From Stagonosporopsis chrysanthemi (Eukaryota; Ascomycota; Dothideomycetes; Pleosporales; Didymellaceae), in NCBI GenBank assembly GCA_022560025.1, contig JAFISE010000045.1:1-64000 (forward strand): a stretch of DNA of 64,000 nt, given 5' to 3'. The translations under genes and the position numbers were made by a program. Each line of letters begins with the position of its first letter. Within the stretch, counting starts at the first letter, position 1. This document shows, one piece after another, positions 1 to 11,080 of the stretch. Under the pieces are notes generated by a model. That model made no database searches and was not told the DNA's origin. It saw only the letters and a program-made list of their open reading frames with translations.

Positions 1-78
1 CCCCGCCGGCCCCGGGCGTTGGGCCCCCTCCCCCCCCCTGCGCCGGGTTACACCCCTTCTTTTTTACCCCCGACATAC

Positions 79-79
<1 letters not shown>

Positions 80-117
<38 letters not shown>
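80..117. repeat. Poly-C homopolymer run, about 38 nt
   Basis: Uninterrupted C from about 80 to 117, the longest homopolymer in the window. It makes a false poly-Gly frame on the minus strand. Runs of this length are prone to slippage and to assembly length errors. Confidence 0.9.
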
Positions 118-118
<1 letters not shown>

Positions 119-873
119 CGTCGCTGCAGTGCCCGCCGGCCCCTGCTGCCACCGCAAAGCTTCGTCGTCGTGCGTGTCGTCGCACAGCTTGGCCTCCCTT
201 GACGGCCGTTCGCAGCAGGCCAAGCGACTTGCGCGGCATCGGGACCGTCTGAAACCTAGCCCCTTCCCGCTTATGTCGCCATCTTTAGCACCACCGAACG
301 CCCGCGCCTGGCATGCAGTCGTATATAGACCTGCAGCTGCCATGATAACAAGAGGACACATTTCGTCAGCCCGCTCCTCTGGCACTCTCCTCTAGCCCCC
401 TCCGACTGGTCGTCTCATCTTCTCCACCTCGGACATATTCCACACGACGTCGCGGTTCCTCCGTCTGTGGAGACGTCAGACCATCCCCGGGCCTCGTATG
501 TATGTATGTATGTGCAGTCGCAGATGGGAACCTGACAGCGCCGTGCACCGTTCCAGACCACGCTTTTGCTTCTCCACACGCACTCCGCAGTTCTGATCAA
601 CACAGCACAACAACACGCCTTGCACAATCTAACCAACGTCATCGTTATTCTACAATAATGCATCCCTCAACTTGCAATAAAATCGCGCGCCATCTTACAA
701 TGCAAACTCACGAGATAACACGCACCGACGCCCCTCGTACAGCCACGCATCTTGTCTCCTTCCCTTCTGACCCTTTGGACCGCGCGTGCATCCCCACAGA
801 TAAGCCGCGTCTTGATGCAATCCAAGCTTTTTGCTTGCATCACGGCCGCTCCTTTGCGTGCTGCCAAGTCTCT

Positions 874-926
874 TTGCCCTGCCCTGCCCTGCCCTGTCCG
901 TCCTGCCCTGCCCTGCAAGGCGCGCA
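874..926 (+). repeat. CCCTG pentanucleotide microsatellite
   Basis: Tandem CCCTG units in two blocks separated by a short TCCGTCCTG interruption. Noncoding by context. Confidence 0.7.
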
Positions 927-1065
927 CAGTCGTCCCGCTTCACACCTCCTAGCCTATCGCATCCTCCCATCCCTCCTCACCTCGCCTTGCTGTGTCCTGT
1001 GCTGTGCTGTGCTGTACCGTGCGCCCACCTCGCCTCACCTCACCTCCCACCACCGCCATCACCAA

Positions 1066-1114
1066 CCGCAACCGCAACTGCAACTGCAACTGCAACTGCA
1101 ACTGCAACCGCAAT
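1066..1114 (+). repeat. CAACTG hexanucleotide microsatellite
   Basis: About five perfect CAACTG units flanked by diverged CAACCG copies. Translation gives low-complexity Gln/Leu, Asn/Cys or Ala/Thr in the three frames, with no sign of a surrounding gene. Confidence 0.75.
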
Positions 1115-2249
1115 CCTCATCTCATCTCACCTCACACCCTCCCACTCCCCGCGCATCGCATGCAGCATCTGCACTCCGCGTCCTCTTATCAAAATCAAAA
1201 TCCATAATCCAAAAGTATCACATATGTAAATTATGTAGCGTCATCAGTCAGTTATGTAAGCGAAGCGAGGAGACCTTCTGAAGGTAATACACTCCCCTCC
1301 CCCACTAGCCGCGCAATCAACGCTTTTGTCCTCTACTTGCCCGTTTGGGAAGGTTGGGTCATCCCTTTCTCGTATACTTACTAGTCCCTTTCTCGTACTA
1401 TGTATACTGGTAATTGCGTTTACGTGCTTTTACGTGTGCTAGTACTGGTATCCGTACGGGCCCCTACATGCACAGTACTTGTAGTCTTGTACCGGCGGTG
1501 CACACTGCGCTTCGCCGGCTTCGGCTTTGCTGGTAGGGGAGTGGTGCTGGTGTTGCTTTCGCCGTGCTGAGGCGAGTCTGCCTTGTTCGTGCTCATGCTA
1601 AGTCTACACATGTTCCATACAGTGCGCATCTACCTCGGGTGACAGAGCAGGTCGCACAGCAATCGTTCGTCTTCTTTCAACATCACAGGAAACGACAAGA
1701 CCGCTTCATAGCAGAACCGTGCGGCAGGTGAGTGTACAGAGCAAGTTTTGTTCGGGATGTTTGGCGTCTTTCTCTAACGGTTGGTTGATGCGCGCACTAT
1801 CGGTGTAGAGGTTTGCAGCAGAAGAGAGAGAGAGACTTTTGTGGCTTCTTTGATTGTTGTACTCCGTCTACGTCAGGCAATCAGGCAACATGTGGGGTTG
1901 ACGCCAAGTCTTCCCTTTTTGGGGCGCCTACAATGATGAATACTGAAACCCCTCTCGGTCTCCGTGCGAGCCTCATACAACCCCGCGTGCATTAGTGTGT
2001 GGCAGAATCTACTTTTTGCCGTCTTTCGCACCCAAAGTACCGGTAGCTGTTGTGACTTGGGTAGACGGGTACGTTGACGATCAAGCCGTTTCGTATGCGC
2101 CGGCACATGCAGGCGCCTAATGATTCGCTGAAAAGTGATATGTTTGCCATCATGCCGCTTCTCGCTGCGGATCATGTCTCGCGTCGAGGATATATGTGTA
2201 GACAGGATGGTCCTGGTCTTCCATCCCGACCGCCCCAAGAACGCCAGCA

Positions 2250-3443
2250 ATGGTTGCTCAGCACAGCAGTGCGCTTCCCAATGAGCACTACACCGTCGGC
2301 TGGATCTGCACCCTCCAATCCGAGTTGAACGCCGCACGCTTAGTCCTCCACACCTTTGGCACCATCCATGCTGACCGTCCCGTCCGGCACGCCACAAACG
2401 ACAAAAACACCTACCTCCTCGGGGATCTCGAGGGCCACAATGTCGTCGTCGCGACGCTTCCGAACGGCCACTACGGCTCCAGCAAAGCCGCCAGCGTGGC
2501 AGAGAACCTGCTCCGCTCGTTTACCAACATCCGCATAGGCCTGCTTGTCGGGATTGCGGGCGGGGCCCCTTCCCCAAAGAATGACGTCCGCCTGGGAGAT
2601 GTAGTGGTTGGCGTACCTCGCAACGGGCATGCCGGCGTGCTTCGCTATAGATTCGGGAAGAATGTACAAGGTCACGGGTTCGTGCATACCGCCCACCACG
2701 ACAAGCCTCCTGCGCTTCTGCTTGGAGCAGTGAGCCAGTTGGAGTCGAAGCTCCTCGTTGAAGACCCCGACGGCTTGAGCAATTGCGTGGCTGAAGTCTT
2801 GCGTGGGCGATCGCCTCGTGTTGTGAAAGAGTACGGACGGCCCGATCCAGCGAGTGACCGGCTCTACGTCTCCTCGTTCACCCATCGAGATCAAGGCCGA
2901 AGCTGCAGCGAAATCTGCGACTCGGATGCTGCACGAATAGTCGACCGGGCAGAATGGTCTGAGCGGGGCGATGGGCCCGAGGTATTCCTTGGGCTGGTAG
3001 CTTCAGCGGACGAGCTCATGAAGAACGCGACAGACCGCGATGCCCTCTCGCATGAGAAAGACGTGCTGTGTTTTGAAATGGAGGCAGCCGGACTAGTCGA
3101 CAACTTCCCGTGCCTAGTCGTACGCGGGATCTGCAATTACTCTGACACGCACAAGAACAAACGATGGCAGGGGTATGCAGCTCTGGTTGCAGCAGCGTAT
3201 GCGACGAAGCTTCTCGGTATGATGGCGCCTGAGCAGTTTGGGCATGAGGAGAAGGTGGTCAAGAGTGTCGAGGAGTATTATAAGTGCCTGGAAGCATGTG
3301 CGCAACCCCCTCTGTTTTGGTGCGGTACAGCTCCACAGTTGGATAACCAGGTACCCAAGCCCCCTGACTGGCTGAATAGCCGTAGAGAACTCAAGCAGGA
3401 TGTTGAGAATGGCCAGAATGTATTCAGCGTCAGTGTGGGTTAG
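2250..3443 (+). CDS. Nucleoside phosphorylase (PNP/UDP) fold protein, NLR-associated type
   Basis: This intact 397-residue frame has no intron. It starts with the typical YTVGWICTLQSELNAA segment (about residues 14-29) of fungal PNP_UDP-superfamily modules. The fold's glycine-rich signature GLLVGIAGGAP lies near residues 98-108, followed by DVRLGDVVVG. The late signature, with CFEMEAAGL, VRGICNYSD and KRWQGYAA, lies near 272-310. This family resembles purine/uridine phosphorylases but in fungi is usually the N-terminal domain of NACHT or NB-ARC proteins. Here it stands alone, with a roughly 75-residue tail of unknown nature. The gene converges on the NACHT-ankyrin gene, with 712 bp between the stop codons. 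Whether it cleaves nucleosides or acts as a signalling or death effector cannot be read from sequence. The family call is secure; the role is inferred. Confidence 0.88.
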   Translation: MVAQHSSALPNEHYTVGWICTLQSELNAARLVLHTFGTIHADRPVRHATNDKNTYLLGDLEGHNVVVATLPNGHYGSSKAASVAENLLRSFTNIRIGLLVGIAGGAPSPKNDVRLGDVVVGVPRNGHAGVLRYRFGKNVQGHGFVHTAHHDKPPALLLGAVSQLESKLLVEDPDGLSNCVAEVLRGRSPRVVKEYGRPDPASDRLYVSSFTHRDQGRSCSEICDSDAARIVDRAEWSERGDGPEVFLGLVASADELMKNATDRDALSHEKDVLCFEMEAAGLVDNFPCLVVRGICNYSDTHKNKRWQGYAALVAAAYATKLLGMMAPEQFGHEEKVVKSVEEYYKCLEACAQPPLFWCGTAPQLDNQVPKPPDWLNSRRELKQDVENGQNVFSVSVG

Positions 3444-4155
3444 TAAGGAAAGGGTTGGGCTCGAACAGGGTCATGGAGAGGGCTCCTAAGGCTAGCACGT
3501 CTATACTTATAGGACCTGCTTCCTCATGTAGATACGAACCAATTTTGGAGATTACGAAATTCTGTATCAAGCATACTATCATACACTTAGCCCAGGCTGC
3601 AGACCTAACAGATAGTGGAGAGATTGCCTGCCTGTAGACAGTCTAACCTCCTTCGCTCACATCGGTCTTGCGGATCTACTCGAGGTACTGGTGGAATTGC
3701 CCAAAGATCTAGACCGGCCGTTACTACGATAGGTCCAAGACTATTCGAAGTCTTCAAGTCCTGATTCCGGGTGGAAAGCCTTTCAAGAGCGTATAATCGG
3801 TTGAGCAGTCACTGTTTGAGCTGCAGATAAAAGAACATTCGTCCCAAAGAACCGGATAAGTAGACTTTCCAAGACTGTGAGGTATCGCCCCAGCTTAACG
3901 AAGCTCGTCACGGTAGTCTAACATGGTGATAAGGTGGTAACAGAACTTCAATTGACCTGTGTTGTGATCTTTACTATAGATAAAGTGTCTACACATGTTG
4001 ACAAGCACCAATACTACTCCTTCATTACACAGAGAACTCCAGAGATGGCAGCTCCACTCACTCTTCTCAAAATCGTATCCACGAAGCAATCTCAACAGAC
4101 GTCTAAGTCCTAGCCCAATCACCCGAATCAGGCCTATTTCACCTTCTCCTCCCTC
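3444..4155. other. Convergent intergenic segment, possible decayed coding relic
   Basis: The 712 bp between the two convergent stops carry no intact frame. A stretch near 3655-3705 reads on the plus strand as an ankyrin-helix-like peptide (HIGLADLLEVLVE), bounded by stop codons. This may be the remnant of a longer NLR or may be chance. Confidence 0.35.
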
Positions 4156-7100
4156 TCAACCCTCCCGGAACAGATCAAGAATATCCTTATGATCCAATCC
4201 AGCCGCAATATCTACCGGCGTCCTCCCCTCCCTGTCCTCCAGACCTGCATCCACGCCCATATCCATTAGCACCCTGAATCTCTCAGCAAGACTGCTCCGC
4301 CCTGAATCTCGCGACCGTTTGCCCATTCCCACCCTCTTAGATACGCTTGCCAACCCCGCAACGACATGTAGTACGTTCTGTCCCCGGGCATTGACGGCGT
4401 GCCAGTCTACCCGCGCGCGCGTGAAAAGATCATATACAGGTTGGTCGCGGAAAGCACTGCCGGGTGTCGAATTCTCGGCCGATTCTTCCGCGTCGTTACA
4501 GCAGTGCTGCACCTTGCCGTGCCGGAAGAACGAGAATATGGGTGTCTCGCCCTCTTCGTTTCTGTGGTTTATATCCAGCCCCGCGTCAAGGAGGCTCTTG
4601 AACAGCGGAAGTGGTCGACCCTTTGCCTCGCGGGACTTGTGTGCCGTCCACTCATTGCGCAGAAGGCGGTGCAGCAGGGAATTCCCTTTTCCGTCTAGGG
4701 CGTGCAGATCTCCACCATTATCAAGGAGCATGTCCAGCACCCGCGATCTCAAATTGCAGCCTATGGCGTTGTGAAGCGGTGTTACACCTGCCTTGTTTGG
4801 GACGTTGATGAGATCGGGCGCGCTCTGGATGAGGGACTGTAGGTCTTCGTCTGGGACACCATAGCCGCCTGTGTCGCTGAAGATGTGCCATACGGTGTTT
4901 CCCTGGTTATCTTGGGAGCGGATGTCTGCGCCGTGGGAGACGAGTACCTTGAACGTGCTTTGATTGACGGCGCCGCGAGAACGAGAAGACTTTCGATGGC
5001 ATGCGACATGCAGTGGTGTTTGGCCCACCGTGTCCCGGACGTTGATGTCAAATGTGATCTTTGCTGAAGTGAATAATGGAGTAAGGACTTCGTTGTGGCG
5101 CACAAGCTCGTGCAGGATGGTTGTGGAATCGTATGCCGCACATGGGTCGGCACCGTGGTTGAGTAGTATCGTTATCATGCTCCCGATTTTGTCTTGATCC
5201 AGTGCATTGCGATGCTGATATCCGTCCATCTTGTAAATCGCGTAGTGCAAAGGATAACGCTCATTTGGTGAGATGGCTGTTGAGCCTGCCCGTTCTGACT
5301 CTCCCCGAGTATTGGGGTTCCCGCCACGAGAAAGAAGTAATGAGAGTAAATCGGCATCCATCAACTCGATGGCCTGGATGAGTACTCTCTGAGTAACAAC
5401 CGCACCATGGTCTAGGAGCAGCCTCGTCATTTCCGGATCAGAACACGCTTTAGCAAGACACGAGTGACCCGATCGATCCGTGGTATTGACGTCCGCACCA
5501 TGTTGAACCAGAAGTTCGACTGCAGATTTGTTGAAGATCAGCCATCCGCAACGGTTGAGAGCGGCGTTTAAGGGCGTCATGCCGTGAATACATCGAAGCT
5601 CCGTGTCCGCACCGCTTTCCAGAAAAAAGCGCAAGCCTTGGTTGACATGCCACCAATGTTCACCACGCACGAGGGCGTGCAGAGCACACTCGCCCTCGAT
5701 GTACCGTCCATTATCTGAGAATCCTGAATAGTATGTCTCTGGCTTCACCACACTTTGTTGTTGGGTGTTGATATTGTGCTGAGCTTGTCCAACGAGAACT
5801 CGTATCATGTCCATGTTCGGGGTTGCTCTCCTGCAAGCCTTGAGAAGTAAGGGCTCGTCATCTTCTGGTCTACGGTGTGTATGAGGCTTTCTTGCGTCGC
5901 TTTGCGCTCTCCAAGCTCGATCGTCGAGAGCTTGTCGTCCCTGAACAGTTACGATCTTTCCTACGGCCGATGCGTGTCCGCTGGAAATCAGTCTTCGAAG
6001 AGTGGATTTCCGATACTCGTCATCCTCGTCAGTTTTGAAGACGTCCGGCAGGGATTTATGATCATTCATGATCATGGCGGCTTGGAGGGGTGATTCGTAG
6101 TGCATTCTTGTACAATTCTTGCACGGTTTCCCAATGTCTTCGCGCTTTATCCGTCGCCTCTCGACACTTGCAATCACCTGCTCATCCACAGCGTTGTAGT
6201 CACTGGGATGCGCTGCGTCCCTGGCTTCCATCAAGCGCTCAACCGTGTAGTCTGCCTCGAAAGATGCGGCATCGAGGATAGCTTGGTCTATGATTGAAGT
6301 TGGGCCCGAATTGGTAGTCAGGAGAAGAGTCATGAGTTCGTCAAACCTGTACTCGTGGAAGTAGGCAATGCGCCGATCCGCGGGCCGACCGTCATGAGCA
6401 ATCAACACAGTGCCGACGCATTTTTCAGTGAGAGAGCTATGGTAGTTTAAGGACTCCACCTCAAATCTTGCAATGGCTCTCCATGGGGAAATCTTGTAAT
6501 CGTCAATGTCGACATCGGCTCCTGCCTCTATCAGGAACTTAGCCGACTCGTATGATCCGGTCAGGCACGCGTAATATAGAGGTGCTCGTCCAAGATGATC
6601 TCTAGCAGTCACAGCAGACACGAGTGTCGAGGTGGACTTGGATCGCAAAGCAGAAAGCAGCATGCCCACGATGTTCGGTTTCTCCGCCCGGGCTGCAAGG
6701 TGAATGGCATTACAGCCTTCTTCAGTAACGCGAGATGGGTCAGCGCCTCTTGACAGTAGCCTACCAACAAGATACTCGCAGAAAGTAGAAGCCAGATGAA
6801 GGGGTGTCACACCATCGTTGTCCGCTATATCAACCTCTGGTGAAAGAGACATCATCAAGTCGAATGCAGTCACTGTGTTGTTATGACCTGAACCGATGCC
6901 GGACCTCGATGACGACTGGAAGTCATGTATTGTCGATGGCCAAAGGGAGCTGAGAACATGTAAAGGGACGCGACCGAGATGGTTGGACTGCATCGGGTCG
7001 ACGCCCATCTGCATCAGCTGCTCGAAGGGCTCGAAGGGCTTGTTTTCTGGCCTGTATGAAGCACGTGCTAGATGCGAGGCCGCTTCGTGCCAGAGGGTAT

Positions 7101-10100
7101 TCCCTTTGCTATCTAGGGCTTGGGGGTTGAGACCTTGCTCTAGCAGGAGTTGTATCTGCGCCTTGGATCTGGAGCCTTTGACTGCATCGTGAAGTAGAGT
7201 TCTTCCTTCGTCATCAATGATATCGAGAGAAGCCCCGCATTGAACCAAAGCTTCCATGACATCAGGAAGGTCTGAATCGCTTGCACTACAGAGCGAATCG
7301 CCGATCCATTTGAACAAAGGGTTTCTGCTGGCATCTGTCGTAGTGGGTGCAAGGCGTGCCCCTGCGGCAACCAGGGTCTCGAATCCAGTTGTCCTTTTAG
7401 GCACATGGACGCTACCGATGGTGAGAGCCTTTGTTATCTGGATCTTCATGAGATGTATGGGCGCCTCGCCTTGGTTGTTTGGTCTGTTTATATCCGCACC
7501 GGCGGCACAAAATCGTTCTATGAGCCCTTCTGGGAGGTCCGCACGGAACTTTTTGATTGCATAGTGGAACACGCCGTTACCTTTTTCGTCAACGGCATTC
7601 ACATCCGCCCCGAGATCAACAAGTGCCAGTATTGCCCGTTCATTTTTCCACCCTCTCAGACTCATATCCATGGACGCTAGAAGTGGAGTTCTGCCATCCC
7701 TGTTTCGTTTCTCCAGGTTAGCACCGCCGACTTCCACCAACACCTTCGAGACCTCGACTTCGACGCATGTAAATAAGGCCGTTTCTCCATTTCGGTCTTC
7801 TGCCTCAACATCAGCTCCTGCTTCCAACAGCATCCTGGCCGCAAGTGCGTCCACGGCTTGTTGTAGCGGGTTGTTGCTGCTATAAGCGTAGTCTCGCGCG
7901 TTGAGGTCCACACCCGTTCCTATTATGAGCGAAAAGCATCGCGCTGCAGTGTCCGGATCAACCTTCGCTTTCGAGCGGGCCAAGGCATGCAGGGCACCAT
8001 ACTTTGCGTCCGCACCAGCAGCGAGAAGCAGCTCGATCATGCGCAAGTCGCGATTGTCGCACGCCAAGGTCAGAGGATACTTTTGCCTGCCGGAGCCAGT
8101 GAAACTGTTCATTGATTCTTCGAGATCCTCCAGCGGGTTCAATTGCGCCAAGGGGTGTTCCAGCAGCTGTCGCACCAGCCCTGTACGCTTGCTCTTGACA
8201 GCAACGGCTAAGGCATACTCGACTTGGTCAGATGTTGTCATGAACTTCTGAAGTTCTGCGAGTGCTTCGAGGTGACCGCGATCGCATGCGAACCATGACG
8301 CTTGGCATTGTCGGTGTGGGAAACCGCAATCCATGCTCGATCTAGTTGTCGCCAAATCCATGTTACAGCCCGCCTGTAAGAGCAGAGAGATGATCGTCGG
8401 GTGGTTGTACATCGCAGCGCGGTGGAGAGCGTTATAGCCTTCAGTATCGTACTGGTCCACATCTGCACCGCTTTTTACGAGAAGGTCCACCACATCTGTA
8501 AAGCCTTTCGCAGCAGCAGACACAATTGGCGCGCCTTCATTGATATCAACATCAGATCGTGCGAGGAGGTGTCGCAAATAACCCGAAAGACCTAAATCGA
8601 TGGCCATGGTTATGGACGTGATCACACGCTTCGCATTATTTTGCAAGCCAGCCACATGGGCCCATGCTTGGAAATGAGGATGCGCGACGAATTGGTCGAG
8701 CACGCTGTTCATCTCCGCCACGCCGTATTCCCCGGATCGTAGGACATGCGTACTCCAATTCATAGCTGCATACTTGGCGAACGGAGGTAAGAGGGGTTCG
8801 GCAGGAGCTTGTGCAAAGGGGTTTCGGTGTGGAGATGGCTGAGTCTCTACGTGTTCCAAGCAACCATTCTGGAGGTATGCAAGACACATCAGAGCCAGCT
8901 GATGATGTGAGGGTTCTGAATCCAGGATAGGATACCCTTCCAACCCTATCCGTATCTCACCAGTCAGGAACTCGGTCAAAGAATGGTGCACAACACATAG
9001 TGTCTCGTCGGGTAATAATTCTAACAGCGAGCCACAAGCCAAGCGAAGTGTCTTTTTTGCCGCCACGAGATCCCCGTTCATTGATATGGATTGGGAGCGA
9101 AGTATGTCGGCCAGTTCGATAAGCCGCAATGATCTGACGGAATGCGTCATCCATTTCATAACGAGCTGTTGTTCGTCCAACGAGATACTGGACCTTGCTG
9201 TGTGCTGGTTTAGAAGCTGTGTGTACATCTGACCGAGGTTTTCCGGTATCTCGCCCAGTGCCTGGCTTACATCGACGCCCTCCTTGAGTAAAGCGTCCAT
9301 TGCGAGCTTTGCATAAAGAAACAGACCCTTAGCTCTGCCAGGCACAGCGGCTTGGATTGGTGGGTAGTATTCAGAAGAAATGTTCGACTGCTCGAGTCTC
9401 GTCCGCACATATGTACCGATGTCCTGATCAACATTATCCTCGTCCAGTTTGAGTCGCATAACGACAGTGTTTGAAAGCGACCGCTTGATGTTTGTCACCG
9501 GGCGACTAGTCATCAGAACCTTCACTTGAGATGGTCTCCAACAAGCTAATTCCGATAGACTCTGAAGGAATTCATTTGCTTGTGGTCCCTGATCCATCTC
9601 ATCAAGCGCATCCACGACCAAATAGGCTTTGCTCATGTGACACAGAGCTGTTTGCAGATGCTGCCAAAGGTCGGACATAGAAACGCTATCAAGGTCGCGC
9701 AACTGACGAGTTCGCTTCTCAGAAGCATCAGAATCATCTACATAAGCTCTGAGCTCGAACTGTAAAGGCGGACTGCATGGAAGCATCTGTGTCAGCCAAT
9801 CCTGTAGAGCAGCTCGAGGCCTGTGATTGGCATCCACGATCTGCCGGAAAAAGAAGTACAGGACTGGAACCCGCTCTTGCGACAGCTCATGAATGACTTT
9901 TGCTGCAAGGACTGATTTGCCCGAGCCGGGAATGCCTAATTTTTGTCAGGCCAACATCTGCTTGTGGTGCTGAAGACTTTAGTACCGTCCACCCACAGCA
10001 GTCCATGCTCGCTGCTCCTGCGCCATTGCTGGTAGACCGGCGACGCTAGTACCCATGCACCAGTGCCTGGAAGATGCGATGACAGGTGCTTCTGGTACTC

Positions 10101-10256
10101 GCTCCCTTCGCTGTTGAACTCGGTTGGTCGAAGCCAGGAACGTATCTTGGCAATCGTTTCCGGTTCCTGGGCGATTATGTTCGCTTCATTGTACTCATGA
10201 GCTTCATCACGTTCGACAAATACAGCATCCTCCCAGAAAGACGGTGCGTCGTTCAT
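4156..10256 (-). CDS. NACHT-ankyrin NLR (STAND receptor), 2016 residues
   Basis: Two exons, complement(4156..9935, 9986..10256), split by a 50-nt intron, encode 2016 residues. A short N-terminal segment (about 1-90) contains the IRSWLRPTEF and GTGAWVL motifs that precede the NTPase in many fungal NLRs. No separate effector domain is visible. Walker A GIPGSGKS lies at 91-98, Walker B LVVDALDE near 196-203, and the sensor-like VLMTSRP follows. From about residue 530 to the end there are many ankyrin repeats with DxxGxTPLHxA-like units, some degenerate. Fungal STAND proteins of this type oligomerise on ligand binding and signal in non-self recognition or programmed cell death. The gene is head-to-head with a HET gene and tail-to-tail with a PNP-fold gene. 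The start at 10256 fits the family's N-terminus. The long second exon has no stop codons, so the gene appears functional. Confidence 0.9.
9936..9985 (-). other. 50-nt intron immediately before the NLR P-loop
   Basis: On the minus strand the donor is GTACTAAAG, a GGCCTGAC branch-like site follows, and the acceptor is AAATTAG. The intron is phase 1 and falls inside the first glycine codon of GIPGSGKS. An in-frame TGA inside it makes splicing obligatory for linking the N-terminal segment to the NTPase. Confidence 0.85.
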
Positions 10257-11080
10257 GATGTTGAGGTGTGTAGTAGAAAAGGATTGCGCTGTCGACTTTT
10301 ATGTTCGCATTCTACTATGGTTGCCTGATCTTGGCTTGGCTGCGCCGGCGAGACTCCCATTTGGGGTTCCGGGAATGGCTATGTTTAAGGCGAGCACTGC
10401 CCAGCCACTCAGAGCTCGTATTGGATTTGATCCATTCTTGACAGAGCCGGGAAGTTTTCATCATTTCTGTCAGCATCGCGGAATCACCTGCGGAGGACGC
10501 CCAAAGTTGGAACGCAGCAATTGACGTGGAGACAGGAATATTGGTCCATTGAGCAGCGGTACCCCCTTATGTAGATAGTGTATTTACTAGTTAATCGCTT
10601 ATCATCGGGAACTTCGGCTCCATCAATCGAACCACACTTCAAGGAAACTCTTTTACCAAATTGATTTGTGGGTGCATATCGTGTTGGATTGGAGAACTCC
10701 ATCTATTAAAAGAGTGGTGATTTTGGTCTGATCTCATTATTATCTTGGGACAGATAATTGATTGATGCAAGGACCGAAGACCATATCGCATTGCTACACC
10801 TGCGCAACTACTACAAAGGCACCGGTACTCAGTAGCAAATTTGACCCACGGTCCGAGTACAGATTATGGGACAACTGCCTGGGGCACGCATCCGCCAAGC
10901 CACCTCCTACAGTCCCCAGCTCCTCCATGCACCTCTTGCGAGTTCTGCGTATGCAAAATCGCTCGATTGACATCATGGTCACGTGGTTCCCCGCAGGCAT
11001 CAGCTCAGCCTCTTGCTCAGCCGGGTCCCACACAACCAATACGGAACCACTCTTGATACACATTAAAAAGAGAGCGCGCC
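10257..11080. promoter_or_regulatory. Shared divergent promoter region of the NLR and HET genes
   Basis: 824 bp separate the start codons of the minus-strand NLR and the plus-strand HET gene. I find no credible coding frame in the interval, so both promoters must lie within it. I could not assign specific factor sites. Confidence 0.5.

Larger units (their letters stand above)
1..2249. other. Gene-poor leading segment with simple repeats
   Basis: I see no convincing gene here. Open frames in this stretch are short, biased to Pro/Ser/Cys/His, and mostly produced by simple repeats. It contains a poly-C run at 80-117, TATG repeats near 498-512, CCCTG repeats near 874-926, GCTGT repeats near 998-1015 and a CAACTG repeat near 1068-1112. 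The last few hundred bases presumably hold the promoter of the phosphorylase-like gene that starts at 2250. Confidence 0.6.

Noticed and set aside
48..239. Poly-glycine open frame on the minus strand
   Set aside because: Produced by the poly-C run; no other protein character.
874..1114. Possible CRISPR-like or tandem array
   Set aside because: Units are 5-6 bp with no spacers; ordinary microsatellites in a eukaryotic genome.
502..1281. 259-residue plus-strand frame
   Set aside because: Composed of CCCTG, GCTGT and CAACTG microsatellite translation; Cys/His/Pro/Ser bias and no family similarity.
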